From positions 1-64,000 of the forward strand of contig CALLQB010000059.1 in assembly GCA_938015295.1 (NCBI GenBank): 64,000 bases of DNA, given 5' to 3'. The notes beneath the pieces were generated by a model. It made no database searches. It had not been told where the DNA came from and saw nothing but the letters and a program-made list of their open reading frames with translations. The translations under genes were made by a program, and so were the position numbers. The stretch comes from an uncultured Acidimicrobiales bacterium (GTDB lineage Bacteria; Actinomycetota; Acidimicrobiia; Acidimicrobiales; SHLQ01). Positions 48,948-63,365 of the stretch are shown piece after piece; positions within the stretch are counted from its first letter, which is position 1; every line of letters begins with the position of its first letter.

Positions 48948-49007
48948 GGGTACTGTCTACTGCAGTTTGCCGTGCCCCGTTATCTCGGGCCGATCAACGT
49001 TGCGACG

Positions 49008-50045
49008 TCAGTCGCTTGGGACAAGAATGACCCGTCGACGGGGGTCTTCACCCTCAGAAGTCGTTGAGACACCAGCGATCTCGGTCGCTGCATCGTGCAC
49101 GATCTTCCGGTCAGCGGACCCCATTGGCTCAAGCGCTTGCGCTTTGCCGGTCTCGATAACCTTCGCTGCAATCTTCTCGACGAATTGCTCGAGTGCTTCC
49201 TTTCGACGAGCGCGGTAGCCACCCACGTCGATCCGAATGCGGCCAGCTGGCGAGCCACCAGCATGTCGTTGAATGACGGTGCGTGACAGCTCTTGCAGCG
49301 AGTTCAGTGTGCGCCCACCCGGACCCACCAACAAGCCGACATTCTCGCCTGCAACTTGCACTGTGGCTTCGTCTTCGAGCACGTTCTCGATCCCGACGGT
49401 ACCTGCGAGGCCCATGTTCTCAAGCAGACCTTCCATGAAGGTCTTGGCGACGGCGGCCTGATCTGGGACGCTCATATCACTTTCGTTGTGCATATTGTTC
49501 TTCCCCTTGGCACCCTTTCGGCTTTCACCGTTGCGGTTGTTGCTTTGACCACGACCACGATCGTTCGTGTTATTGCCGTTCGAGTTATTGCCGTTCGAGT
49601 TACCGCCGGCATCGGCGTTTGTCGCCGATGTCGAGGACTCGTCGCCCCGAGTTACCGCCGCGGCGCCAGCTACTGCAGCAGCGCCACCTGCGGCGGCTGC
49701 GTTGCGGCCACCTTTGCTCTGCTGTGGACTACCTTGCCCACTAGATTGGTTGCTCGCCTGACCACTGGACTGGTTGCCAGACCCTTGGCCACCCTTGCGG
49801 TTACGGCCCTGATTACGGTTGTTGCCGCCCTTTTTGCCGCGTTCACGACGTTCCTGTTTGGGCCGAGGAGTCGTCGGCGTTACCCGCGCCCGCACGCGAG
49901 CTTCGGCCTTCACACGACCAAACCAACCAGTTTGGGGCTCTTCGAGTACTTCAAACTCTGCTTCTGATGCATCGACGCCAAGGCGATCGAGTGCAGATTC
50001 TTTGGCAAGCTCAACGCTCTGCCCGGTGGTTTCCACCCATTCCAT
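49008..50045 (-). CDS. khpB: KhpB/Jag RNA-binding protein with long low-complexity linker
   Basis: Jag-N (EWVETTGQSVELAKESALDRLGVDASEAEFEVLEEPQTGWFGRVKAEARVRAR), KH (GLLVGPGGRTLNSLQ), R3H (MGSADRKIVHDAA). Confidence 0.92.
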   Translation of the reverse strand: MEWVETTGQSVELAKESALDRLGVDASEAEFEVLEEPQTGWFGRVKAEARVRARVTPTTPRPKQERRERGKKGGNNRNQGRNRKGGQGSGNQSSGQASNQSSGQGSPQQSKGGRNAAAAGGAAAVAGAAAVTRGDESSTSATNADAGGNSNGNNSNGNNTNDRGRGQSNNRNGESRKGAKGKNNMHNESDMSVPDQAAVAKTFMEGLLENMGLAGTVGIENVLEDEATVQVAGENVGLLVGPGGRTLNSLQELSRTVIQRHAGGSPAGRIRIDVGGYRARRKEALEQFVEKIAAKVIETGKAQALEPMGSADRKIVHDAATEIAGVSTTSEGEDPRRRVILVPSD

Positions 50046-50053
50046 CTTCGGTT

Positions 50054-51316
50054 TTACCTTTTCTTCTTGCGGGGGCGTGGGGAAACGGTTCCCTTAGGAG
50101 TGGTACGTCCGCTTCCTGTGCCCCGGTCGGTTCTGGAGACTTCGGCTTTGCTGGAGCCGTTTTTGGTTGAGGATTTTCCGGCACTATTGCCGTCGTTCCC
50201 CTTTTTCTTCTTCGAGCCGAAGAGCCCACCCAATGAACTTGGGGCCTCCTCAGCAGATGATATGGCGGCTGTACCGCCGCCAATTCGGCCGGCTTTACCC
50301 GAGCCGTTGCTCTTCGACGCAGGACGAATGTCGTTGTCCTCGCCAGACTTTGTTGTTCCCTTGCCGCCAGGCTTGTCGCGGCCAGATCCTTTTTGGCTCG
50401 ACGTGCCCTTCTTGGCGTCGGTCTTGGGCTTCTTGCGTTTCTTGCCCGCGTTCTTTGGATCGAATCCCTCAGGGTAAATCACTTCAATCTCGCCGGTTTC
50501 GCTACCGCTATACAGGGTGCGAGTGATGTATCCCTGTTGTAAGAGTCTGTACAGGTTTGACACGAGGAAGTAGATCACCAACGCGGCCTGCAGATTGAAA
50601 CTGATGATTGGCAGGAAGAACGGCATGAACTTCATGATCGCTTGCTGCTGTGGATTGATCACCGCGCCGGGACGCTGACGTCCCTGGATTTGGCGCTGCT
50701 GCCAAAAGCCCATCGCACCGACCACAAGTATCAACAAGATGTAGGGGAGGCCGTCGACAAAGTTGTTGGAGATGACGTCGAGAGCCGTGTCGGCGAGATC
50801 GAATACCCTCAGGAACGGCATGTCGTCGCGCGTAGCGAGGTCGCGGTAGAGCTGGGTATCTGCATCGAGATACTGGGGGTTGAAACGATTCGCCGCGTCG
50901 ATGTTTTCGGCCAGCGACCCATCGACGTTGCCGCCCGCTCCCAACCCAGCGCCGAACCCGCTACCAACACCGATGTCACTCACTCGGCGGGTCACGCCGC
51001 GGATCACCTGGTAAAGAACAATGAAGACCGGCATCTGAATGAACATCGGGAGACAACCACCGACGGGGTTGATGCCGTTCGCCTGATAAAAGGCCATGAC
51101 CTGCTGGTTTTGCAGCTCTTTGTCGTCTTTGTAGTACTCCTGCACAGCCTTCAGATCTGGCTGAAGGCGCTGCATTTTGATCATTGACTTGGTACCCGCA
51201 AGGGTCAACGGCGTGGTGATGAGCATCACGCCGAGGGTGAGCAACATGATGGAGCCACCAAACGATGGCCACACCGAATACAACCAAGCGAGAATCGTGC
51301 TGATCAGGTCAAACAT
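50054..51316 (-). CDS. yidC: membrane protein insertase YidC
   Basis: LTLAGTKSMIKMQRLQPDLKAVQEYYKDD...NPVGGCLPMFIQMPVFIVLYQVIRG; long basic C-terminal tail. Confidence 0.95.
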   Translation of the reverse strand: MFDLISTILAWLYSVWPSFGGSIMLLTLGVMLITTPLTLAGTKSMIKMQRLQPDLKAVQEYYKDDKELQNQQVMAFYQANGINPVGGCLPMFIQMPVFIVLYQVIRGVTRRVSDIGVGSGFGAGLGAGGNVDGSLAENIDAANRFNPQYLDADTQLYRDLATRDDMPFLRVFDLADTALDVISNNFVDGLPYILLILVVGAMGFWQQRQIQGRQRPGAVINPQQQAIMKFMPFFLPIISFNLQAALVIYFLVSNLYRLLQQGYITRTLYSGSETGEIEVIYPEGFDPKNAGKKRKKPKTDAKKGTSSQKGSGRDKPGGKGTTKSGEDNDIRPASKSNGSGKAGRIGGGTAAISSAEEAPSSLGGLFGSKKKKGNDGNSAGKSSTKNGSSKAEVSRTDRGTGSGRTTPKGTVSPRPRKKKR

Positions 51317-51585
51317 GATTCCTGTTCCTCATTTCTGAAAGAATTTCGGGGAGAATTGTGCAGCGCCGCCTTGTTGGGCGGCACGGGGTCGAGACCGTGT
51401 CCACCCCACGGGTTACAGCGACAAATCCGCCATGCACCCATGCAGGTGCCCTTAAGCGCACCGTGTACTTCGACAGCCTCACTAGCGTACGAGGAACACG
51501 ACGGCACGAAACGGCACGGCGAGGGACGGCCAGAAAAAGCCTTTTGATACCAGCCAATCGCCCACAGCACGAACCGCTTAGCCAC
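51304..51585 (-). CDS. yidD: membrane protein insertion efficiency factor YidD
   Basis: WYQKAFSGRPSPCRFVPSCSSYASEAVEVHG...RICRCNPWGGHGLDPVP. Confidence 0.95.
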   Translation of the reverse strand: MAKRFVLWAIGWYQKAFSGRPSPCRFVPSCSSYASEAVEVHGALKGTCMGAWRICRCNPWGGHGLDPVPPNKAALHNSPRNSFRNEEQESCLT

Positions 51586-51935
51586 TAGTGGTCACCCGAT
51601 TGTCCAGTGAAAACCCGTGCGTTTCTACCGATTGTTTCGACCCAACTCTGGGCGATGGAATGTGGTGCCCGAGCGAAATCCCCGCCAGCCCCAACGAGAA
51701 AGGTACCAGTAAGGTTTGGTTGCCTTTTGGCCTCTTCGCGAAAGAGCGCTCGCAGCCGTCTCTGGGCTCGGTTACGAGCGACGGCGTTGCCGTATTTTCG
51801 GCCGATTGCGAAACCGAGGCGCGGCGGAGTGGACCCATCGTCGAGCATCCGGACAAATAGTGGCCCGGAACGAAGTACGTGGCCATGGGAATGAAGCTCG
51901 TCGAAAGATCGACGGTCCGAAATCGGCTGGATCAA
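51585..51935 (-). CDS. rnpA: ribonuclease P protein component
   Basis: [28 protein letters not shown]. Confidence 0.93.
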   Translation of the reverse strand: MIQPISDRRSFDELHSHGHVLRSGPLFVRMLDDGSTPPRLGFAIGRKYGNAVARNRAQRRLRALFREEAKRQPNLTGTFLVGAGGDFARAPHSIAQSWVETIGRNARVFTGQSGDH

Positions 51936-52066
51936 GCCGACAGACGCTGACGGCCCCTACGGCGCCGGTTCTTTACAACAGCCCGCCCGGCGCGCGTTTG
52001 CATGCGACTCCGGAAACCGTGCTTCTTCGATCGTTTCCGAACATTTGGCTGGTACGTGCGCTTCAT
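51932..52066 (-). CDS. rpmH: 50S ribosomal protein L34 (missing from the ORF track)
   Basis: Reverse strand reads [44 protein letters not shown]. Confidence 0.97.
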   Translation of the reverse strand: MKRTYQPNVRKRSKKHGFRSRMQTRAGRAVVKNRRRRGRQRLSA

Positions 52067-52615
52067 CGATTTATCCTCGGGATACGTTGTGGAGAAACAA
52101 GAACATCCGGGTGCATTGCCGGAGGGTGGATCAGTTAAGAAAACTGACGTCCAACTGCTGCTGCGTTGATTGTCTCTCGCGAGGCGCTCAGGTTACCTGC
52201 GCCTCGTCAGATACAGATCAGTACACGCTACGGCTCTACGGCTCAAGAGGCAACTGGGGCGCAAAGATACTTGTGGACAACCAAAAATCAAACGACGTTT
52301 CGTCGAACAGACCCATTGTTGTAAAACCGGCTCTGAACTGGTGAAATAGCGATTGATTCGCGCGCCTTGTGCAGGCATCACGAGGTAATGCTACGGTCGC
52401 CAAGCTGCACCATCCACCTCTTGGCATTCCGCCCCTGCTATCGCCACTGGCGTCTTGGTGTCGCTACCCGTTTATCTTTTGCAAGCTTCCCCACGAGTTA
52501 CCCAGCTATCAATCATCGTTTTCACCCATCCGAACAGATTGCCCACACCTTTTCTCGCCTTTGTCCACACCTGTGAATGGCGGTGTGGACAACTCACTCT
52601 CGCAAGCACCTCTTC
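52067..52615 (+). other. rpmH-dnaA intergenic region, candidate part of oriC
   Basis: DnaA boxes TGTGGACAA (52272-52280), TTGTCCACA (52561-52569), TGTGGACAA (52584-52592), plus near matches. Confidence 0.6.
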
Positions 52616-54148
52616 ATGCCCCACGATCCACATGCAGACCACTCCGACCCGGCAATTCTTTGGCATTCCATCGCTACGCAGATGCGCACACAGGTCTCCG
52701 AAGCCGTGTGGTCAACAACTTTTGCCGATATCAGCTTTATCGACCTGACCGACGACAACCTCCGACTCGCGGTACCGAGTTCATGGGTCAAGGATCGACT
52801 CGAAGGAAAATTTCTGGGAATTGTGCAGTCCGCTGTCGAAGAAAACAGCGATGCACCGCTCAGCCTTCGCATCGAGGTTCGCACGCAAACCTTCGACGAC
52901 GCCCCCGAGTCCGACCCTCAAAAGCACGACCTTCAACAGCACGACCTTCAACAGCAAGGCGTACAGGACCCCGGACCCCTTTCGACCGGAGCAGCGGCAC
53001 CCACCAGCTACAACCCGAGCGATATCGCCGAAATTGACCTGACGAAGCGGTCGCCCGAAGTCACGTTGACGCCAAGCCTCGCCGCCAGCCCAGCGACCAC
53101 AAACGACCCCGCAACCGGGTTACCACGATCGCACCCCTTCACGTTCGACGATTTTGTTATTGGGCAAAGCAACCGTTTCGCACACGCTGCGGCTCTCGCC
53201 GTAGCCGAACGCCCTGCGCTGGCCTACAACCCGCTCTTTATTTATGGCGACGCCGGCCTGGGCAAAACCCACCTGCTTCGCGCCATCGCAAATTATGTTG
53301 GCGACCATTACGCCCACTACAGCGTGCGCTACGTGTCGTCCGAGGAATTCCTCAACGACTTCGTCGAAGCTATTCGTCTCAGCACGTTGCCCGAGTTTAA
53401 ACGTCGCTATCGCGAGGTTGACCTGTTACTGGTCGACGATATTCAGTTCATTGAAGGCAAGGAAGGCTTCCAAGAAGAGTTCTTCCATACGTTCAACACC
53501 CTTCATCAGGGCCAACGCCAGATCGTGGTGTCGTCGGACCGACCGCCCGATTCGATCCCCACCCTCGAAGACCGTCTGCGAAGCCGGTTCAAAATGGGTC
53601 TCATCACCGACATTCAGCCCCCCGACCTCGAAACACGGCTCGCTATTTTGCGCCAGAAGGGTCTAAGCAGTGAGGCCCGCAACCTCCCTGATGACGTTTT
53701 GCAATTCATTGCGATCAACATCAAGGAAAACATCCGCGAGCTTGAGGGCGCCCTCATCCGAGTTACCGCATACGCAAACCTTACGAACCAAGAACTCACC
53801 GTGGCCTTGGCCGAGAAGGTTCTTGGCGACACTCTCTCCGACCGCCAACCTCACCAGATAACACCCGACCTCATCCTCACCCGCACCTCAGAGATGTTCT
53901 CGTTGAGTATCGAGGAGATAACCGGCGGTAGTCGCCGACGCCCGCTGGTGACCGCACGTCAGGTCGCTATGTACGTCATGCGAGAGCTCACCGACCTTTC
54001 TTATCCAGCCATTGCGCGTGAGTTTGGCGGGCGTGACCACACAACAGTGATCTACGCCGTTGAAAAAATTGGCAACCTCATGGCCGAGCGTCAGCAGATC
54101 TTCGACCAAGTCACTGAACTCATCGCCCGGATCAAGAGCAGCGACTGA
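52616..54148 (+). CDS. dnaA: chromosomal replication initiator DnaA
   Basis: [61 protein letters not shown]. Start MPHDPH at 52616 (ORF track has 52577). Confidence 0.97.
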   Translation: MPHDPHADHSDPAILWHSIATQMRTQVSEAVWSTTFADISFIDLTDDNLRLAVPSSWVKDRLEGKFLGIVQSAVEENSDAPLSLRIEVRTQTFDDAPESDPQKHDLQQHDLQQQGVQDPGPLSTGAAAPTSYNPSDIAEIDLTKRSPEVTLTPSLAASPATTNDPATGLPRSHPFTFDDFVIGQSNRFAHAAALAVAERPALAYNPLFIYGDAGLGKTHLLRAIANYVGDHYAHYSVRYVSSEEFLNDFVEAIRLSTLPEFKRRYREVDLLLVDDIQFIEGKEGFQEEFFHTFNTLHQGQRQIVVSSDRPPDSIPTLEDRLRSRFKMGLITDIQPPDLETRLAILRQKGLSSEARNLPDDVLQFIAINIKENIRELEGALIRVTAYANLTNQELTVALAEKVLGDTLSDRQPHQITPDLILTRTSEMFSLSIEEITGGSRRRPLVTARQVAMYVMRELTDLSYPAIAREFGGRDHTTVIYAVEKIGNLMAERQQIFDQVTELIARIKSSD

Positions 54149-54391
54149 TGGTACTGTTTTCCACAATTTCGCCCACAGCCTGTGGGGAAATCGCGCCGCG
54201 AGCTGTGATTTCCTGTGCATCATTGTCCCATCGCGTCACACCCCGCTACCAGACTGTGGACACCTGGGGATGGCACGCGAATAACAAAACCCAATCTGAG
54301 CAGGGGTTACGCGACGTCATCCCCAATTCACAGGCCCTACTGCTTACTACTGCTAATCACGTAAAACTCTCCTTGTGAAAGAAATAGACCA
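54149..54391 (+). other. dnaA-dnaN intergenic region, candidate oriC
   Basis: Near-consensus DnaA boxes TTTTCCACA (54157-54165) and TGTGGACAC (54255-54263); conserved dnaA-dnaN origin position. Confidence 0.6.
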
Positions 54392-55486
54392 ATGAAGTTT
54401 CGATGCGAACGCGCCGATCTCGAGAAAGTTCTCGGCACTGCTGGACGAGCAGTTACCACCCGCGGTGGAGCTCTTCCCGTTCTTGCCGGCATCCATCTCG
54501 AACTCGTCGGCGACCAATTGCGCGCTACCGGTACCGACCTTGACCTGACTATCAGCGTCACCGCGGTTGTCGGCGGCGAAGAAGACGGCACAGCCGTGCT
54601 TCCCTCAAAGCTGGCAAATGACATCGTCAAGGCGGTGCCACCCGGCAAGATCGAGGTGAACATCGAAGGCGACGAAGCACACATCACCGCCGCACGATCT
54701 GAGTTCTCTCTTCGTGTTATTCCCGCCGACGAGTTCCCTCGTATGCCAGAAGCCCCCGATTCGGCAGTCGAGCTCGATGCAGCGGCTTTCCGCGACGCGC
54801 TCAAACAGGTGGTCAAAGCGGCGTCGTCTGATGATTCACGACCCATTCTCACCGGTGTCCTCATGGCAGCTGAAGAAGACGGACTTCGTTTGGTATCGAC
54901 CGACTCCTACCGGTTGTCGGTACGAGACCTACCTGGCACGTCGGTGCTTTCGGGCGACGAGAGCGTGTTGGTACCGAGTCGTTCACTCAACGAACTAGCA
55001 AAGGTGCTCGACGGCGACGAAACCCTCACGCTGCGGCTCGGCGAACGCGATGCTGCTTTTGAGATTGGTGAAGTTCGAGTATCTACCCGCCTTATCGAAG
55101 GTGATTTCCCGAACTATCGCGGCCTCATTCCGCAAGCGCAGCCGAACACCCTGGTGGTGAACCGAGCTGAACTGCTTGAAGCGGTGCGCCGTGTTCGCCT
55201 TCTTGCCCAAGAAGCCACACCTGTGCGCCTCATCATGAAATCCGACGGCCTTGAGTTGGTGGCCGTCACCCAGGATGTTGGTCAGGCCCACGAGTCAATC
55301 GACGCCCGCTACGACGGCGAAGAACTGACGGTGGCCTTCAATCCCGAGTACCTCCTTGACGGCCTTGAGGTCACCAGCGGCGATGAGGTCTCTCTCGAGA
55401 CGGTCGATGCGTTGAAGCCAGCCGTTCTTCGCTCGAGCGATAACCCAGATTTCTTGTACCTGTTGATGCCCGTTCGCGTTTCTTAG
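54392..55486 (+). CDS. dnaN: DNA polymerase III beta clamp
   Basis: MKFRCERADLEKVLGTAGRAVTTRGGALPVLAGI; C-terminal LYLLMPVRVS. Confidence 0.97.
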   Translation: MKFRCERADLEKVLGTAGRAVTTRGGALPVLAGIHLELVGDQLRATGTDLDLTISVTAVVGGEEDGTAVLPSKLANDIVKAVPPGKIEVNIEGDEAHITAARSEFSLRVIPADEFPRMPEAPDSAVELDAAAFRDALKQVVKAASSDDSRPILTGVLMAAEEDGLRLVSTDSYRLSVRDLPGTSVLSGDESVLVPSRSLNELAKVLDGDETLTLRLGERDAAFEIGEVRVSTRLIEGDFPNYRGLIPQAQPNTLVVNRAELLEAVRRVRLLAQEATPVRLIMKSDGLELVAVTQDVGQAHESIDARYDGEELTVAFNPEYLLDGLEVTSGDEVSLETVDALKPAVLRSSDNPDFLYLLMPVRVS

Positions 55487-55526
55487 AAACCGGTGACCAC
55501 GTGAACCTTGCAAACATGGCAGCACC

Positions 55527-56612
55527 GTGAGGTTGCGGCAGCTGTGGGTGCAGAATTTCCGTGGGTATGCGTCGATCGACATCGAGTTTCCCGAAGGCCT
55601 CACCGCGGTCATCGGGAGAAACGGTCACGGGAAAACGAATCTGGCTGAATCTATTGGTTGGCTGGCGTCGCTGAAATCGTTCCGTGGAGCGCCCACAGCT
55701 GCTCTGCTGCGGACCGATGCCGAAGCTGCGATTGTGCGTGGCGATATCGACAGTGCTGGTCGTGAGGTGCTGATCGAAACCGAAATACCGCGCCAGGGCC
55801 GCGTGCGAGCGCAGGTCAATCGACAACGTTTGACGCGTTCGCGCGATCTGCTGGGCCTGTTTCGGGTCTCGGTGTTTTCGCCGGAAGATCTCAACCTAGT
55901 CAAGGGAAGCCCGGGCGAACGGCGGACCTATATCGACGATGTCTTGGTTGACCTGCATCTTCGCAACGACAAATTACAAGGCGATGTCGACCGTATTCTC
56001 AAGCAACGCAACGCGCTGCTTCGAGGAGCCGGTGGACGCCTTACCCAGGATGTGCAGCTCACACTTGATGTTTGGGATGCGAAGCTCACGACCTCAGGTG
56101 AAGCATTAGCCAAGGCGCGGTGCGAGGCGCTCGATTTGTTGGTGCCCGCGCTAACTCGCGCGTACGACGACGTCGCTCGTGAGCCCGCAGAGGTGCACGC
56201 GACGTACCGGTCCGAATGGCAGGACGTTGGGTTAGCCGAAGCGCTTCTGGCGGCCCGTAAGGACGATCTGCGTCGAGGCGTCACCACGACCGGCCCACAC
56301 CGCGACGACATCGAGTTGTTGTTAAACGGCTTGTCTTCACGCACCCATGCGTCGCAGGGCGAACAACGGTCGGTCGCACTGGCGTTGCGCCTCGCTGCTC
56401 ACGAGGCGGTCACCGAGGTCACCGGTTCGCCGCCCGTGCTGTTGCTCGATGATGTCTTTTCCGAACTCGATCCTTACCGCAGCGCTGCGTTGGTCGAGTA
56501 CCTCCCGAAGGGGCAGGCGGTTTTGACCTCGGCTTCTGGCCTCCCTCCGGGTGCCGAACCCGAACTCACCATCGAAGTCGTCGAGCACACGCTGCGGCCA
56601 AAACCTCGATGA
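55527..56612 (+). CDS. recF: DNA replication/repair protein RecF
   Basis: MRLRQLWVQNFRGYASIDIEFPEGLTAVIGRNGHGKTNLAESI; ASQGEQRSVALALRLA; LLLDDVFSELD. Confidence 0.96.
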   Translation: MRLRQLWVQNFRGYASIDIEFPEGLTAVIGRNGHGKTNLAESIGWLASLKSFRGAPTAALLRTDAEAAIVRGDIDSAGREVLIETEIPRQGRVRAQVNRQRLTRSRDLLGLFRVSVFSPEDLNLVKGSPGERRTYIDDVLVDLHLRNDKLQGDVDRILKQRNALLRGAGGRLTQDVQLTLDVWDAKLTTSGEALAKARCEALDLLVPALTRAYDDVAREPAEVHATYRSEWQDVGLAEALLAARKDDLRRGVTTTGPHRDDIELLLNGLSSRTHASQGEQRSVALALRLAAHEAVTEVTGSPPVLLLDDVFSELDPYRSAALVEYLPKGQAVLTSASGLPPGAEPELTIEVVEHTLRPKPR

Positions 56613-56902
56613 GTACCGAACCGCGGCCGTTGGCCGGAAGTCTCGAGCGGCTCCTGAATCACCTGGGCGCACCCAAGGCTCGCACGGTTGTCGATGTGTT
56701 CGATCGCTGGCCAGAGCTCGTCGGCGCCGAAATAGCGAAACATACCAAGCCGGTCTCGTTTGCCGATAACCGTTTAGTGATCGCCGCGAGCGATGCTGCC
56801 TGGGCGTCACAGTTGCGTTGGGCCGAGACGGAACTACTAGTCCGACTCGCGCAAACATTGGGCGACGGCGAGGTACAGTCGCTCGATATCCGTATCGAGT
56901 AG
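56609..56902 (+). CDS. DUF721 family protein
   Basis: Between recF and gyrB; VFDRWPELVGAEIAKHTKPVSFADNRLVIAASDAAWASQL. Confidence 0.88.
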   Translation: MSTEPRPLAGSLERLLNHLGAPKARTVVDVFDRWPELVGAEIAKHTKPVSFADNRLVIAASDAAWASQLRWAETELLVRLAQTLGDGEVQSLDIRIE

Positions 56903-57015
56903 GTCTGAATCGCGCGTCAAAAATCGACCGCATAACGTCACGGAACACCGATGTGAGGACTCTTCGGAGAATTGCTTACAAAAGTGCAGGTCAGAGGTGC
57001 TGTAGTGGACTCGGA

Positions 57016-57053
57016 GTGACACGAACATGTCACGGTCAGCTGGTACAATTGTA
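57016..57053 (+). promoter_or_regulatory. gyrB upstream inverted repeats / candidate promoter region
   Basis: gtgaca-cgaaca-tgtcac (57016-57033) and palindrome tacaattgta (57044-57053). Confidence 0.4.
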
Positions 57054-57124
57054 GGTACCTCATTTAGATGTTTTTGTCCCTCGCTTCCTGGCGGTTTTCA
57101 TACGCTGCGAAGACCTGGAGATGA

Positions 57125-61746
<4,622 letters not shown>

Positions 61747-61811
61747 CCCCTCACAACACTTTCCCCAACGACCACAGCTGACGTTCAGTCAGCGTTCTTT
61801 GGGGACCCATC

Positions 61812-62165
61812 GTGTACGTGTTGTTCCGAGTATTCCGCTGTCGCTCTCGAAGCGACAGCGGCCAAGCCAGTCTTGCCGTCGTCCTACTCCTGGTGGCGTG
61901 TACAACCTTCGCGCTGCTGTCGGTAGCAGTAGCCGAGGTGCTTATCGATAGGGCACAGGCACAAACGGCCGCCGACGCGGCCGCGCTTGTCGGCGTTGTT
62001 GAAGGTCGCGAGGCGGCACGAACCTATGCCCAACTCAACGGCGCCAACCTGATCGACTTTGCTGCACACGGCACACGTGTTTCGGTGACGGTTCGACGTG
62101 GTCGGGTGCAAGCAACCGCCGTGGCCGAACGTCGCACCCGCCTCGTTTGGCCCGGCGAACCGTGA
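61812..62165 (+). CDS. TadE/pilus-assembly-like secreted small protein
   Basis: N-terminal GQASLAVVLLLVACTTFALLSVAVAEVLIDRAQAQTAADAAALVGV, typical Tad/helicase-secretion neighbourhood motif. Confidence 0.6.
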   Translation: MYVLFRVFRCRSRSDSGQASLAVVLLLVACTTFALLSVAVAEVLIDRAQAQTAADAAALVGVVEGREAARTYAQLNGANLIDFAAHGTRVSVTVRRGRVQATAVAERRTRLVWPGEP

Positions 62166-62198
62166 TTGAACCATTGACCGCGTCGGCACGTCGAACCC

Positions 62199-63053
62199 GT
62201 GATGGCCCCAACACAAGGAAGTCTGGACCATGACAGTGATCCCGGGGTGCAAGATGCCTACACTGTCTCAGTGTCCCCTCAATCTGACTCGTCTGAACTC
62301 GACCCGTCTGATGTCTCGAACGAGACTGTTCAGACTGCGGTAATTACCGACGATATGACCGACTTCGACTCGACTGATGCTGAGTATCTTGACGACGCTG
62401 GCGAGACCGACGTGTCCGCCACCGATGTTTCTGGTGCCGATGAAACGGCAAACGCCGATGCGGTCGACGACGTGCAAGACGTAGCGCTTGTAGAAGAAGA
62501 TATAGCGCCGACCATGGCGCCCGCCGCTGCAGAACCATACCTTCCGCCCGACCTTGTTGAGCCGGTAGTTCCGGTTGCAGCGCCGCTTCCCGCCAACAAG
62601 ACCCCGAGTCCGACATGGCGTGACCGTCGTGCAGCAAGTCGCCTTCGAGCTCGCAAGGTTCGCCGTTTGGTTCGCCACATCGAACCATGGTCGATGCTCA
62701 AGATTTCGCTCTTGTTCTACTTCTGTTTGTGGATCATCCTTTTGGTTGCCGGCGTTTTGCTCTGGGGTGCCGCCGTCAACTCCGGCACCGTCGACAACAT
62801 CGAGAACTTCATTCGAGAACTCTTCGCGCTCGACACGTTTGAATTTGATGCAGACAAAATCTTCCGCTCCAGTGCCCTTGGTGGCCTGGTCATGGTGGTT
62901 GCTGCCACCGGATTCAACGTGCTGTTGGCCGTGCTCTTCAACCTGATTAGCGACCTTACGGGTGGCGTGCGCATCACTGTTGTCGAAGAAGAATCGGCGC
63001 GAATGTTCGCTCGCCCAGTCAAGCGCACCCGCAAGGAACGCAAAGCGCAATAA
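62199..63053 (+). CDS. DUF3566 transmembrane protein
   Basis: C-terminal two-TM domain (VRHIEPWSMLKISLLFYFCLWIILLVAGVLLWGAA); conserved actinobacterial position after gyrA. Confidence 0.85.
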   Translation: MMAPTQGSLDHDSDPGVQDAYTVSVSPQSDSSELDPSDVSNETVQTAVITDDMTDFDSTDAEYLDDAGETDVSATDVSGADETANADAVDDVQDVALVEEDIAPTMAPAAAEPYLPPDLVEPVVPVAAPLPANKTPSPTWRDRRAASRLRARKVRRLVRHIEPWSMLKISLLFYFCLWIILLVAGVLLWGAAVNSGTVDNIENFIRELFALDTFEFDADKIFRSSALGGLVMVVAATGFNVLLAVLFNLISDLTGGVRITVVEEESARMFARPVKRTRKERKAQ

Positions 63054-63110
63054 TTCCTTCGTCGCCCGGGGTAGCAACACCGGCTAGACAACGATACCTT
63101 TGCATCTTCC

Positions 63111-63184
<74 letters not shown>

Positions 63185-63365
63185 CGTCGTTCGCTTCGCT
63201 CACTTACGGAGTTTGGCTTCGCCAAACATCCACTGTGGCGGAGCGTTCTGCGTTTTGTCTGTCGCTGTTTGGATGCTTTCACCCTCCTGTGCGTTTCGGT
63301 GTTGATTGCTGCAATCTCACTGTGAGTAACAGATCTTTGGGTGATCGCCGGTACCTTTGCGGCTT

